Shown one piece after another: positions 16,221 to 24,820 of a stretch of 64,000 nt of DNA. Each line of letters starts with the position of its first letter. Positions within the stretch are counted from its first letter, which is position 1. The notes beneath the pieces were generated by a model. That model was not told where the DNA came from. It did not search any database and worked only from the letters and a program-made list of their open reading frames with translations. The translations under genes and the position numbers were made by a program. This DNA comes from Clostridia bacterium. Lineage in GTDB: Bacteria > Bacillota > Clostridia > Oscillospirales > CAG-272. The stretch lies in NCBI GenBank assembly GCA_017463125.1, contig JAFTPV010000014.1, forward strand, positions 1-64,000, given 5' to 3'.

Positions 16221-19200
16221 ATGGCAGAGAATAAAAAAATGCCCGACGCAAGCGATACGGCGGAGCAGAAAATAACCTCTGATATATCGGATAAGCTCAA
16301 GGCTGTGGAGGCTGTTCAGCGTAAGAGAGCGTCCGACGAGGAAAAGAAGCGTCTTGCGGAGGAGAAGCAGGCGCGTCTTGCCGCCGAGCAGAAGCAGGCG
16401 GAGCTCGAGTACGCGGAGAATTACAGAAGAAAGCTCTTGAAGGAGCGTAAGCGCGCAGAGGCACAGAGAAAGGCAAAAGAAAAGGAAGCGCGCGAGAGAG
16501 CCGAGGCTATGGCAAACGAGGCGAGAGCCAAGGCCGTTAATGAAATACTTGAGCGTGAGAGGGCTGAGGCGCAGGCGAGAAGCGAGCGCGCAACGGCTCT
16601 GCTTAACCGCGTTACAAAGTGCGCGGTATACGACGAGGACGGAAATCTTAAGCTCGTGGATCGCACCGAGGTTATCGGCACGCGCGAGGTAGCCGTTCCC
16701 GTAGAAAAATCAGAGGAGCCAAAGGCGGCTGCAGATACCCCAGAGCAGACCGTAAGCGAGGAGCCTAAAGAGAATATAACCGAGGAGAGTATACCCAGAG
16801 AGGATACCGCCGAGCCTGTCAGCGAGGTAAGTGAGCCTGACGTGCAGACGGAGGACGTGGCAGAGCCTGTCGAAAAGACAGAGGAGCCCGTCACTGCCGA
16901 GCCTGCGAAGAGCGCATCTGCCGCCGAGGGTGAGGCAGCCGTATCCGACGACGGCGAGAGAATGATACTCACGATAAGCGACGACCGTTTCCTTCTTAAT
17001 ATATCGCCCGACGGACTTGTTACGAGCAGTGCAGGACCCGCCGTGCCTCCTGACGTTAAGACCGTCAAGGCAGACCCGACTGCCACAGTGCGTCCCGTGA
17101 CGCCCGAGGAGGTGCTTGAGCGCGAGGGAATTGCCCTGTCCGTAAAGAGCAATATCACCGTTGCCACAGAGGACGGCGAGGAAACGGTGGACGAGAAGGT
17201 TGTAACTCGCACCGAGGTTAAATCGGGTGCGGAGCCTGTCACCGCGTCAAACGAGGTTGTCAGAAATATCAAGCTTCTCGGAAGAGCTGCAAGGACTAAA
17301 TCTGATTTTAATAAATACCTTGCCGAGAGCCACCGCGCGATAAAGAAATACACGAGGCAAATAGTCGCCTGTGACGAGGCTCTTAAGATAGAGAATATCA
17401 ATCTTTCAAACACCACCTCCCTCGTGGTTGACTCTATGAGAGCCGAGGGCGCTATAATCGAGATAAGATGTGACAATCTTAAGAGAGCCGCAAGATTCGG
17501 ACTTAAAAATAAGGTCGCGGAATTTAAGAGCGAGCTTTCCGCAGATATAGATTCCTACAACACGAGAGCCGCAGGCTACGCAACCTACACCGGCGAGCAG
17601 CTGACCAGAATCTCTCAAGCCCTTCCCGAGAGAATAGCGTCAGGCACAGGCGTTGAGGTTATACCCGTGCTCTCCTACCGCGACAGCTACGTGGAGTTTA
17701 CCGAGGATTCGGGAGAGGATAACGGCTCGACCTACGTTCTTAACCTCCCTGCCGTAGCCTCGCAGGCAATAACTCTCACCCCCTCTGACAGAGGACATAA
17801 ATCCAGAGCAAATAACGGCGTATCTAAAATTATGCCTATATACCCTGACGTAACTGCGGAGCAGCTTCTCCTTGGCGCTCACGTTTACGACGGCGATACA
17901 TACAGAGAATATACTAAAATCAAGAAGAGCGCATATAAGCACATAGACTCTATGACCGCAAGACTCTATTCGGATGTGACTCCCGGTGAGTCCGAGAGAT
18001 GTGGCGAGGCTCTCGTGGAGATACTTGCCCTCGAGCGTGAGAAGCTGCTTATCGCGTTTAACACCCTATCCGCGTCTGCCAATACCAGCTCTAACAGGCT
18101 TATCGCACAGGCAAGGTGCGAGCTGCTTGACGAGATGGCGAGATACAATAAGCTCGTTGACGAGTGCTCCGCCGCTATCGGAGTGAAGCTCTCGCCCGCC
18201 AGAGCCTCTATGGCTGACGACGTTCTTGCAGGTAAGACGAAGGTTGACCTTCCCCGTATAGCCCGCCTTACCGAGCTTGTTGAGCGCGTGGGTGACGAGG
18301 AGCGCGTTATAGGTAAGCGCAATATAGAAAACGCAGGTGCGTCCTGCACGCTCGTAATTAACGCGGGCGGCTCACAGGCGGCACCCAAGACAGATGGAAA
18401 AAAGAAGCGCCCCGGCGGAATCAGAACGGTTATCGGACATTTTTTTATTGGGGGTACGGCTCGTAGGGGGGACGGTAGCCCTGATAACGAGCTTGCCACT
18501 CTCGCCAGCGCCGCAGCTGTCGGCGCGGGAGCTGCTATGGCTATACCCACAGCAGCGGGAGTATCGCCCGAGGATGCTATTGCAACGGCGGCAGTAACGG
18601 GCGGAGTTATAGCCTCGGCGGCAATGTCCGAGGCAAAGAGAGGCGTGGCAGAGGAAGCTGATAATGCAGATACCGAAGCGGATATTTCCGCTCTCGCCGT
18701 TGCAAACGCGGCGTCTGCCGATGATGAAAATGAAGGTGAGCCTGAAAATAGTACGCCTCCCGTAATGCCCGAAGAGCTTCGTCCCACGTCTTATGAGAAG
18801 AGTAAGGCAGAGCGCGAGCCCGTCGTTGTCAGCGCCGACGATATGGCGAAGGCAGAGGCAGCAAGAGCAGAGCGCGAGGAGCGGTTGGCAAAGACAAATG
18901 CCGAGGCGGAGCCCGAGGCTATATCTACCGACGAGCTACCCGAGGCGGAGCAGAGTGTTCCCGAGAGCGCGGCGGTAAGCGAAGCACCTATTTCGGATAA
19001 TGCAGTGCCTGAGGCGCAGAGCGTAGAGGATATACCCGAAACCGAGCCCGAGGCGCCTGTAGCAAAGAAAACCGCACCAAGAAGATACATACCCGAGCCT
19101 GAGCGCGAATACAGGGATATACCCCGTGAGATAGCGCCCGAGGAGCCCGTAGCAGACGAGCCTGTTGTTCCCGAGGCACCGATAGAGGAGGCTGCCGTTA

Positions 19201-21446
19201 CCGAGCAGGTCACCGAGGAGCTTATTGACGACGGAGCAGAGGACTACGTTCCCGAGGAGGATGACATCACGGACGAGCGTCCCGACGTCAGAGTAAGCCT
19301 TAAGGGAGAGTCGGAAGATGAGCCTGTAGCAGAGCAAAGCGCGGCAGAGCCTTCAGGCGAGGCACCTCTTGCCGATGACGAGCCGAAGAAAAAGAAGATA
19401 AGACTCGTTCAGAAGGCACCGCCCAAGAGAGAAGAGGGCGAGGGTGCAGATGGAGCCGCCGCTCAGACACAGTCCTATAATCAGCAAGACGGCGCACCCA
19501 TCTACCCCGGCAACGTTATAAATAAGTCGGAGTATGTGGACGAGGACGACTACAACGCCGACGATATATCAAATCTTCCTCCCGTTATTGAGATTGACGA
19601 CACGGCAGAGGAAATAGAGAACGACGTTCTGATAAAGCCCACGAGGAGCGGCCTTAAAAAGCACTTAAGCTATGTTGATAAGAAGATTAAGAAGCTTAAG
19701 CGCGAGCGCGAGAGATTCGCCCGCAAGAAATCGAGAGCGAAGAGCATCGTTCCGAGGGTTAAAAATCTTATCTCGGTAATCGGCTGTCAGAAGCAGATAA
19801 TCGACTGGTACTGCAACGCTATGTCTGCCTGCTGTGACGTAAACGAGGAGGCTCGTGCAAAGAAGGTCGGCCGCCGCTTAAAGCGTGAGATAAGGCTATA
19901 TAACAAATTCGTCAAGGAGTACGAGAAGCTCACAGACGACCGTCTGACAAGAGCATCTCTCGATATTCCGAAGGATATTCTTGACGGTGAGGATTATCAG
20001 ATTATCCCGAAGGTAACCTTCCGTGAGGCAGAGGGTCCCGAGGACGGAACCGTTTACAGCGACGGAGTTACCGAAACTGCAGATTACGTAAACGAGTATT
20101 CTAACGACATCGTTATGAATCAGAGAGATTTGCAAAAGCATATCTCAAAGAGTGAGCGCGAGATAGCGAAGCTTAAGCGTGAGCTTGACGATAAGGTTAA
20201 AGAAAAGCACGGCGCGTGGGGCGTTGAGAAAACGCTTCTTATGGTTGACTGCCTCGGTATTCAGAAGAAGATTATCGACACTACGGCAGGAAATCTGAGA
20301 GCCTCCTGCCAGGTCAGCGCCGTTAAGAAAATGCAATCCATAAAGCGTGACCTTGCTTACGAAATAAGGCAGTATAACAAGCTGGTTGACGAGTATAAGG
20401 CAACCTCTGGCAACAAGCTCACCAAGGCGTCCGAGAGCATCCCGAAGGACATAATCCTCGGCAATCTCTATACGCCCATACCCATCGTCGGCTGCATTTA
20501 CGGCAGAGGCTCTGACGATGAGCTTAACGGCGAAATTGCCGCAATGTCAAGAAACGTTTACGGCGTTGAGGACGACGACGAGAGCACAGCCTCCCGTGCC
20601 GCCTTCAGGTCGCAGGTTGCCTCACAGGCAAATAAGGATCTCACTATGCTGACAAAGCGTGCCGACCATGAAACGAGCATGCTCGAGAGTGAGAGGGATA
20701 TGCTCTCTTACAGATTCGGCAAGGAGCCTGGCGAGGTTAAGGCACAGAAGCGCAGGATAGCAAAGCGCCTTGAGGAGATACGCAAGACTCATAAGCTTGC
20801 CCTCAAGTATGAAAACAGCGATAACAGGCGTTACTATGCCGTCGTCACCTCAAATCCCAAGACTATGAGCGTCAAGCGCGGTAAGGTTGACAGAACGAGA
20901 GTTGCGCTCCTTCGCTCAAAGGTTATAAAGCTGCTCAACGAGCGTGATATAGTGAACGGAAAGCTTATGGCTCTCTATTCCGGTATAGGCATGAACCTTG
21001 ACGGCACGAGTAAAAACCAGACCCTGCGCCGTATCAAGAACGCCGCCGCATCGAAGTCGAAGAAGAAGCAACGTGCTTTGGCTAAGTTTGTTAAGGAGCT
21101 GCCCGTCAGCACGGGAGAAAAGACGAAGTTCTACAACCTTATGAACAGTAAGGTTGACGCCGAGTCCACCCTTGCCTTGACAAAGTACCGTCTCCGCCGC
21201 GAGAAGCTGCACAGCGAGGACAAACTGTGTGCGAAGCAGGACGTACGCGACCTTAAGGCAAAAATACGCAGTCTTAACAGGGATATTAACGACCTCGTTA
21301 AGAATATGCAGGGCCGTCTTGCCGTTGCCGAGGCAGGCAGCTCGTGGTATTTTGCCTTCGTAGTGGTTCTTTTGCTTATAATTGCCGCCGTAGCAGCAGT
21401 CGTTTACCTTTTCGGTAACGAAATATCAGCCCTCATCGGCAAATAA
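16221..21446 (+). CDS. Giant repeat protein, coiled-coil and acidic, C-terminal membrane anchor
   Basis: 1741 residues; I do not recognise a family. Order: a highly charged Lys/Glu/Ala/Arg coiled coil (about 10-130), acidic Pro/Glu-rich linker (about 155-240), helical module 1 (344-485), module 2 (537-694), Ala-rich hydrophobic stretch (about 755-800), second long acidic linker (about 810-1130), module 3 (about 1136-1265), module 4 (about 1298-1430), coiled coil (about 1450-1700), one membrane helix (1708-1731) and an 8-10 residue tail. The modules share a closing pattern: YNK.V.EY....LT.AS..IP.DIL.G..Y..IP. There is no signal peptide, so most of it probably lies in the cytoplasm, tail-anchored to the membrane. 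Context (CBS protein upstream, 71-residue coiled-coil protein downstream) gives no function. Confidence 0.9.
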   Translation: MAENKKMPDASDTAEQKITSDISDKLKAVEAVQRKRASDEEKKRLAEEKQARLAAEQKQAELEYAENYRRKLLKERKRAEAQRKAKEKEARERAEAMANEARAKAVNEILERERAEAQARSERATALLNRVTKCAVYDEDGNLKLVDRTEVIGTREVAVPVEKSEEPKAAADTPEQTVSEEPKENITEESIPREDTAEPVSEVSEPDVQTEDVAEPVEKTEEPVTAEPAKSASAAEGEAAVSDDGERMILTISDDRFLLNISPDGLVTSSAGPAVPPDVKTVKADPTATVRPVTPEEVLEREGIALSVKSNITVATEDGEETVDEKVVTRTEVKSGAEPVTASNEVVRNIKLLGRAARTKSDFNKYLAESHRAIKKYTRQIVACDEALKIENINLSNTTSLVVDSMRAEGAIIEIRCDNLKRAARFGLKNKVAEFKSELSADIDSYNTRAAGYATYTGEQLTRISQALPERIASGTGVEVIPVLSYRDSYVEFTEDSGEDNGSTYVLNLPAVASQAITLTPSDRGHKSRANNGVSKIMPIYPDVTAEQLLLGAHVYDGDTYREYTKIKKSAYKHIDSMTARLYSDVTPGESERCGEALVEILALEREKLLIAFNTLSASANTSSNRLIAQARCELLDEMARYNKLVDECSAAIGVKLSPARASMADDVLAGKTKVDLPRIARLTELVERVGDEERVIGKRNIENAGASCTLVINAGGSQAAPKTDGKKKRPGGIRTVIGHFFIGGTARRGDGSPDNELATLASAAAVGAGAAMAIPTAAGVSPEDAIATAAVTGGVIASAAMSEAKRGVAEEADNADTEADISALAVANAASADDENEGEPENSTPPVMPEELRPTSYEKSKAEREPVVVSADDMAKAEAARAEREERLAKTNAEAEPEAISTDELPEAEQSVPESAAVSEAPISDNAVPEAQSVEDIPETEPEAPVAKKTAPRRYIPEPEREYRDIPREIAPEEPVADEPVVPEAPIEEAAVTEQVTEELIDDGAEDYVPEEDDITDERPDVRVSLKGESEDEPVAEQSAAEPSGEAPLADDEPKKKKIRLVQKAPPKREEGEGADGAAAQTQSYNQQDGAPIYPGNVINKSEYVDEDDYNADDISNLPPVIEIDDTAEEIENDVLIKPTRSGLKKHLSYVDKKIKKLKRERERFARKKSRAKSIVPRVKNLISVIGCQKQIIDWYCNAMSACCDVNEEARAKKVGRRLKREIRLYNKFVKEYEKLTDDRLTRASLDIPKDILDGEDYQIIPKVTFREAEGPEDGTVYSDGVTETADYVNEYSNDIVMNQRDLQKHISKSEREIAKLKRELDDKVKEKHGAWGVEKTLLMVDCLGIQKKIIDTTAGNLRASCQVSAVKKMQSIKRDLAYEIRQYNKLVDEYKATSGNKLTKASESIPKDIILGNLYTPIPIVGCIYGRGSDDELNGEIAAMSRNVYGVEDDDESTASRAAFRSQVASQANKDLTMLTKRADHETSMLESERDMLSYRFGKEPGEVKAQKRRIAKRLEEIRKTHKLALKYENSDNRRYYAVVTSNPKTMSVKRGKVDRTRVALLRSKVIKLLNERDIVNGKLMALYSGIGMNLDGTSKNQTLRRIKNAAASKSKKKQRALAKFVKELPVSTGEKTKFYNLMNSKVDAESTLALTKYRLRREKLHSEDKLCAKQDVRDLKAKIRSLNRDINDLVKNMQGRLAVAEAGSSWYFAFVVVLLLIIAAVAAVVYLFGNEISALIGK

Positions 21447-21467
21447 TGAAGGAGTGGCAACCGAAAA

Positions 21468-21683
21468 ATGAAAAAGAAAAACGTAAAAGCATCAAGAATT
21501 GCCGACACCCACCTGACAAAAGAGCGTATGAACGACGCCCACCACCTAGAGCAGCAGCGCCTTGCCATTCAGCAGGAGCTGGAGCAGGTGATGGCTGAAT
21601 ACGCCGAGCTTACGGGCTATAAGAGGTTGAAAATGCGCCAGTACAAAGTGGGAGAGGCACCCAACGATTGGCGTAAACGCTAA
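21468..21683 (+). CDS. Small coiled-coil protein, unknown function
   Basis: 71 residues, basic at both ends, with a predicted coiled coil at about 17-50 (HHLEQQRLAIQQELEQVMAE). It lies 21 bases after the giant repeat protein and is probably co-transcribed. GGAG is 13 bases upstream of the ATG, a long spacing, so the start is less certain than usual. It may be a partner of the giant protein; that is inference from position only. Confidence 0.65.
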   Translation: MKKKNVKASRIADTHLTKERMNDAHHLEQQRLAIQQELEQVMAEYAELTGYKRLKMRQYKVGEAPNDWRKR

Positions 21684-21688
21684 TTATT

Positions 21689-21791
21689 GGCTGGCAGATT
21701 TGGCTATAATCGCCGTTTTCCGACAAACTCGAGGTGGGTAACTACCTCTTCGGTCAGAAGAACGACAATTCTATCTCAAATCTGCCTAGCC
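21689..21791 (+). other. Structured element closed by a 14-bp interrupted stem
   Basis: GGCT-GGCAGATTT (21689-21701) pairs with AAATCTGCC-t-AGCC (21778-21791). Inside are a hairpin gaggt-N8-acctc (21731-21748) and a weaker flanking stem cgtttt/agaacg. The three-level fold suggests a small RNA or a miniature inverted-repeat element. It directly follows the 71-residue protein gene and precedes a terminator palindrome. Confidence 0.5.
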
Positions 21792-21810
21792 ACTAACGGC
21801 TACGATGTTA

Positions 21811-21840
21811 AAACGGACAGTCTAGACGACTGTCCGTTTT
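21811..21840. terminator. Bidirectional terminator of the GGACAG palindrome family
   Basis: AAACGGACAGTC-TAGAC-GACTGTCCGTTT with four T on each strand. It overlaps the stop codon of the minus-strand gene at 21839 and ends plus-strand transcription from 16-21 kb. Confidence 0.88.
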
Positions 21841-22198
21841 ATTTTAGTAAATACGATAAATTTACAAGCAGTATTTGCAGGATTATTATAATGAGATAAA
21901 GTACAACCGTCGTTAAGAGAAGGTGGTTTTCGCTGTGATAATTTTTCGTTGACCATTCGTATATTTTGTCCTCGGAGTGATCCTTAAGGACAAGGAGGTA
22001 TATGAGCGTCGAGCCTCCGATAAGCGTCACGGCAGACCAATAATGAGCATCTCTTAAGCATATTACGCCGCCGAATGTGAGAAAAAAGTTGGCTATCAGC
22101 GTCACAGCTTTCATCACCACTCTGTAAACCTCGACGACGATGGGAAAATATCCAAACCTCTTTATCACCTCGCGTATAATTTCCCTCTTTGATTTCAT
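21839..22198 (-). CDS. Small membrane protein, three-copy family (copy B)
   Basis: 119 residues, paralog of the proteins at 7116 and 27687, and very similar to copy A in the second half (LKDHSEDKIYEWSTKNYHSENHLLLTTVVLY). Hydrophobic stretches lie at about 18-45, 52-68 and 97-115, after a basic N-terminus MKSKREIIREVIKRFG. ATG behind AGGAGG. It has its own promoter and a leader with an intrinsic terminator. Function unknown. Confidence 0.88.
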   Translation of the reverse strand: MKSKREIIREVIKRFGYFPIVVEVYRVVMKAVTLIANFFLTFGGVICLRDAHYWSAVTLIGGSTLIYLLVLKDHSEDKIYEWSTKNYHSENHLLLTTVVLYLIIIILQILLVNLSYLLK

Positions 22199-22380
22199 CA
22201 GTCTAACCTCCTAAAAAATAAAAAGTGCGCTCCAATGAAGGAACGCACCGAAAAAGCGATTCCCTCATTGTTGTCACACAATTATCTTCCCAACACAGAG
22301 TATAAGAATAAGAGAGAAACACCTTTTACCAAGGTATAGTTTCTCCATGTCGGGAATATTAATAATTATGTGACGGGTAT
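22199..22380 (-). promoter_or_regulatory. Structured attenuator leader B, with promoter just upstream
   Basis: Promoter TTGACA (22409-22404), 17-bp spacer, TAGAAT (22386-22381). The outer stem is 22362-22374 with 22273-22285 (13 pairs, one G-U), continued by tcccgaca/tgttggga. Inside is a hairpin ggagaaac/gtttctc with a terminal acctt-aaggt loop. The terminator is at 22225-22248 with a U-run. The pseudoknot loop seen in A, C and D is missing or replaced here, making this the divergent member. The promoter and the cggtgcg...cgcac terminator frame are shared. Confidence 0.75.
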
Positions 22381-22420
22381 ATTCTACCACTTTTTTTGAT
22401 ATTTGTCAATATATATTTTA

Positions 22421-22444
22421 CGGACAGTCGAGGACGACTGTCCG
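22421..22444. repeat. GGACAG palindrome
   Basis: cggacagtcg-agga-cgactgtccg, a 10-bp perfect stem, about 12 bases upstream of the leader B -35 box. Member of a dispersed palindrome family in this window. Confidence 0.8.
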
Positions 22445-22515
22445 TCGTATTTTATAAGTACAATACCAAAACAATAAAATATTTTACAAAATATAGAAAA
22501 ATTTTGAAAAAACTA

Positions 22516-22600
22516 TTGATTTTTTCAGAATATCTGCTATAATTAATATAGTATAATAAGATTAGTATGAAGAGTGGCTTTCGGGTCACTCTTCATTTTG
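22516..22600 (+). promoter_or_regulatory. Promoter and leader hairpin of the rimP-infB operon
   Basis: TTGATT (22516-22521), 16-bp spacer, TATAAT (22538-22543). The leader then forms tgaagagtg/cactcttca (22568-22594) followed by ATTTTG, a weak terminator-like hairpin just ahead of AAAGGAGG. This could be an attenuator; NusA, encoded in this operon, is known in other bacteria to control its own operon by termination, but that is not demonstrated here. Confidence 0.7.
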
Positions 22601-22615
22601 TAAAAAGGAGGCGCT

Positions 22616-23074
22616 ATGAAAAAGGGAATTAAGGACACCGTAAGGGAGGCTATCGCACCTACGGTTGAGGAGCTTGGCTATTCTATTTGGGACATCACGT
22701 ATTCCAAAATAGGAGCAGATTATCATCTCGAGATTACTATCGACTCGGAGAACGGCATTAATATCGACGATTGCGAAAAGGTTCACAGGGCTATAGACCC
22801 CATACTTGACGAGTGCGACCCCATCGAGAGCTTTTATTATCTTGACGTTTCCTCTCCCGGAATTGAGAGAGAGCTTCGCACAGAGGAGCATATAGTGCTT
22901 TCAGTCGGTGAGAAGGTTGAGGCAAAGCTCTTTGCGGCAAGGGACGGTAAGAAGTCTATCGTCGGAATCCTTGCAGGCTACGAGGACGGCGAGGTTATTA
23001 TAGACGCAGACGGTGAGGTAAGGATACCGAGAGCTGAAATTTCAAAGCTCACAACAATTTATTTTGAGGACTAA
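22616..23074 (+). CDS. rimP: Ribosome maturation factor RimP
   Basis: 152 residues, two-domain RimP: an N-terminal alpha/beta domain with YHLEITIDSENGINIDDCEKVHRAID and LDVSSPGIERELRT near 84, and a C-terminal SH3-like domain. It assists 30S subunit maturation. First gene of the classic rimP-nusA-ylxR-ylxQ-infB order, which is preserved here without insertions. Confidence 0.97.
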   Translation: MKKGIKDTVREAIAPTVEELGYSIWDITYSKIGADYHLEITIDSENGINIDDCEKVHRAIDPILDECDPIESFYYLDVSSPGIERELRTEEHIVLSVGEKVEAKLFAARDGKKSIVGILAGYEDGEVIIDADGEVRIPRAEISKLTTIYFED

Positions 23075-23134
23075 AAATAAAATATATAATCAAAAATGAA
23101 AGGACCGTAAAAAAATACGGGGTAAAAGGAAAAA

Positions 23135-24166
23135 ATGAACGCAGATTTCTTCAACGCCCTTGACCTTCTCGAGAAGGAAAATGGCATACCAAAGGAGTAT
23201 ATGATAGCGCAGATTGAGCTTGCTCTTGCAAACTCGTGCAGAAAAGAGGTTGGACCCACGACGGTAATCCGCGTGCAGCTCGACCCTAACAAGAAGGATA
23301 TGAGAGTATTCCAGCAGCGTACCGTAGTGCCCGACGGCGAGGTTACGGACGATAACGCGCAGATTTCTCTCTCTGCCGCAAAGGCGATGAGCCGCCGCCA
23401 CAAGCTCGGCGGTGTTGTTGAAACAGAGCTTAAGACCAAGGATTTCCGCAGACTTTCCGCCCAGGCAGGAAAGCAGATGATAGTTCAGGCTATCCGTACC
23501 GCAGAGCGTGAAAGACAGACCAGAGAGTACGAGGATAAGAAGGAAGAGATCATCACGGCTATGGTTGATAAGGTTGATACCACAACGGGCAACCTTATCC
23601 TTGACACAGGCACAGGATATGCAACCCTTCTTCGCGAGGAGCAGATCCCCGGTGAGAAGTACGACGTTGGTGATAGAATAAAGGTATTCGTATCCGAGGT
23701 AAAGACCGGAGAAACCAGAGGCCCCATCGTAACTCTCTCGAGAGTTCACCCCAATTTCGTCAAGAGGCTCTTCGAGCTTGAGATTCCCGAAATTAAAGAG
23801 GGCACTATCGTTATCAAGGGCATTGCACGTGAGGCAGGCTCGAGAACCAAGATCGCCGTTGAGTCGAGGGACGAGAACGTTGAGGCTGTCGGCTCCTGTA
23901 TCGGTAAGAACGGTATGAGAATTGCCGCAATCCTCGAGGAGCTTTCCGGCGAGAAGGTTGATATAATCAAGTACAGTGACGACCTTTGCGAATACGTTTC
24001 CGAGGCTCTCTCACCTGCCAAGGTGCTTAACGTTTATCTTGAAGAGGAGCGCGTTTGCAGAGTTCAGGTCGCACCCGACCAGCTCTCCCTCGCCATAGGT
24101 AAGGAAGGACAGAACGCAAAGCTTGTTGCCCGTCTTACAGGCTGTAAGATAGACATCAAGGCGTAA
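23135..24166 (+). CDS. nusA: Transcription termination/antitermination protein NusA
   Basis: 343 residues. The N-terminal RNA-polymerase-binding domain (1-125) is followed by an S1 domain (about 135-200) and two KH domains (GSRTKIAVESRD...GACIGKNG-type motif near 250-265 and GKEGQNAKLVARLTG near the end). It lacks the C-terminal acidic repeats of E. coli NusA, as is normal in Bacillota. It modulates pausing, termination and rRNA antitermination. Second gene of the operon. Confidence 0.97.
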   Translation: MNADFFNALDLLEKENGIPKEYMIAQIELALANSCRKEVGPTTVIRVQLDPNKKDMRVFQQRTVVPDGEVTDDNAQISLSAAKAMSRRHKLGGVVETELKTKDFRRLSAQAGKQMIVQAIRTAERERQTREYEDKKEEIITAMVDKVDTTTGNLILDTGTGYATLLREEQIPGEKYDVGDRIKVFVSEVKTGETRGPIVTLSRVHPNFVKRLFELEIPEIKEGTIVIKGIAREAGSRTKIAVESRDENVEAVGSCIGKNGMRIAAILEELSGEKVDIIKYSDDLCEYVSEALSPAKVLNVYLEEERVCRVQVAPDQLSLAIGKEGQNAKLVARLTGCKIDIKA

Positions 24167-24170
24167 AATT

Positions 24171-24449
24171 TTGGAACAAAAGAAGCAGAAAAAAATTCCA
24201 ACCAGAAGATGCACCGGCTGCGGTGAGCATTTCCCGAAATCCACACTCATAAGAGTTCTCAGAACCCCGGAGGGTGAAATAGTGCTTGACCTTACAGGCA
24301 AGCGGTCAGGGCGCGGCGCATACATCTGTCACAGTCTCACCTGTCTTAAAAAGGCGAGAAAGTCCAGAAGGATAGAGCAGTCGCTTGAATGCTCGGTTCC
24401 CGAGGAGGTATATAACAGAATGGAAGAGGAACTCTCGGTTGGAAAATAA
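24171..24449 (+). CDS. ylxR: YlxR-family RNA-binding protein (RNase P modulator type)
   Basis: 92 residues with the family motif RRCTGCGEHFPKSTLIRV near 13 and GKRSGRGAYICHSL near 42. The start is TTG at 24171, four bases after the nusA stop. It is small, basic and co-transcribed with nusA and infB. Members have been reported to bind RNase P RNA and modulate its activity; the role here is inferred from family and position. Confidence 0.93.
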   Translation: MEQKKQKKIPTRRCTGCGEHFPKSTLIRVLRTPEGEIVLDLTGKRSGRGAYICHSLTCLKKARKSRRIEQSLECSVPEEVYNRMEEELSVGK

Positions 24450-24762
24450 GACAAGACTTTACGGAATGCTCGGCTTTGCTATGCGCGCAGGCAAGGTCGT
24501 GATAGGAGCAGAGCAGGTCATATCAAGGCTTAAGGATAATGCCGTAAGGCTCGTTCTACTCTCGGTCGGAGCTTCCGAGCAGACGAAAAAAAGACTTACC
24601 TACAAGTGCGAGTTTTATAAAAAGGAAATCAGAGAGATAAACATACAGACGGCAGAGCTTGGCAGGCTTTTAGGAAAGCTCTATGCTCCCGCCGTTATAG
24701 CGATCACCGACGAGGGCTTTGCTAAAGAAATCGTGAAGGCGCTAAGCCCCGAGTCCCCTTAG
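24439..24762 (+). CDS. ylxQ: L7Ae-like ribosomal protein YlxQ
   Basis: 108 residues from TTG 24439, overlapping ylxR by 11 bases; this start keeps the conserved opening KTRLYGMLGFAMRAGKVVIG complete. An in-frame ATG at 24385 would add 18 residues inside ylxR without a family match. L7Ae/L30e fold, K-turn RNA binding expected. Fourth gene of the infB operon. Confidence 0.9.
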   Translation: MENKTRLYGMLGFAMRAGKVVIGAEQVISRLKDNAVRLVLLSVGASEQTKKRLTYKCEFYKKEIREINIQTAELGRLLGKLYAPAVIAITDEGFAKEIVKALSPESP

Positions 24763-24820
24763 AGTGATCCATTAATGCAAGAGAAAGGATGTTTCCCGAG
24801 AGGGAAACAGGTGATACTTA

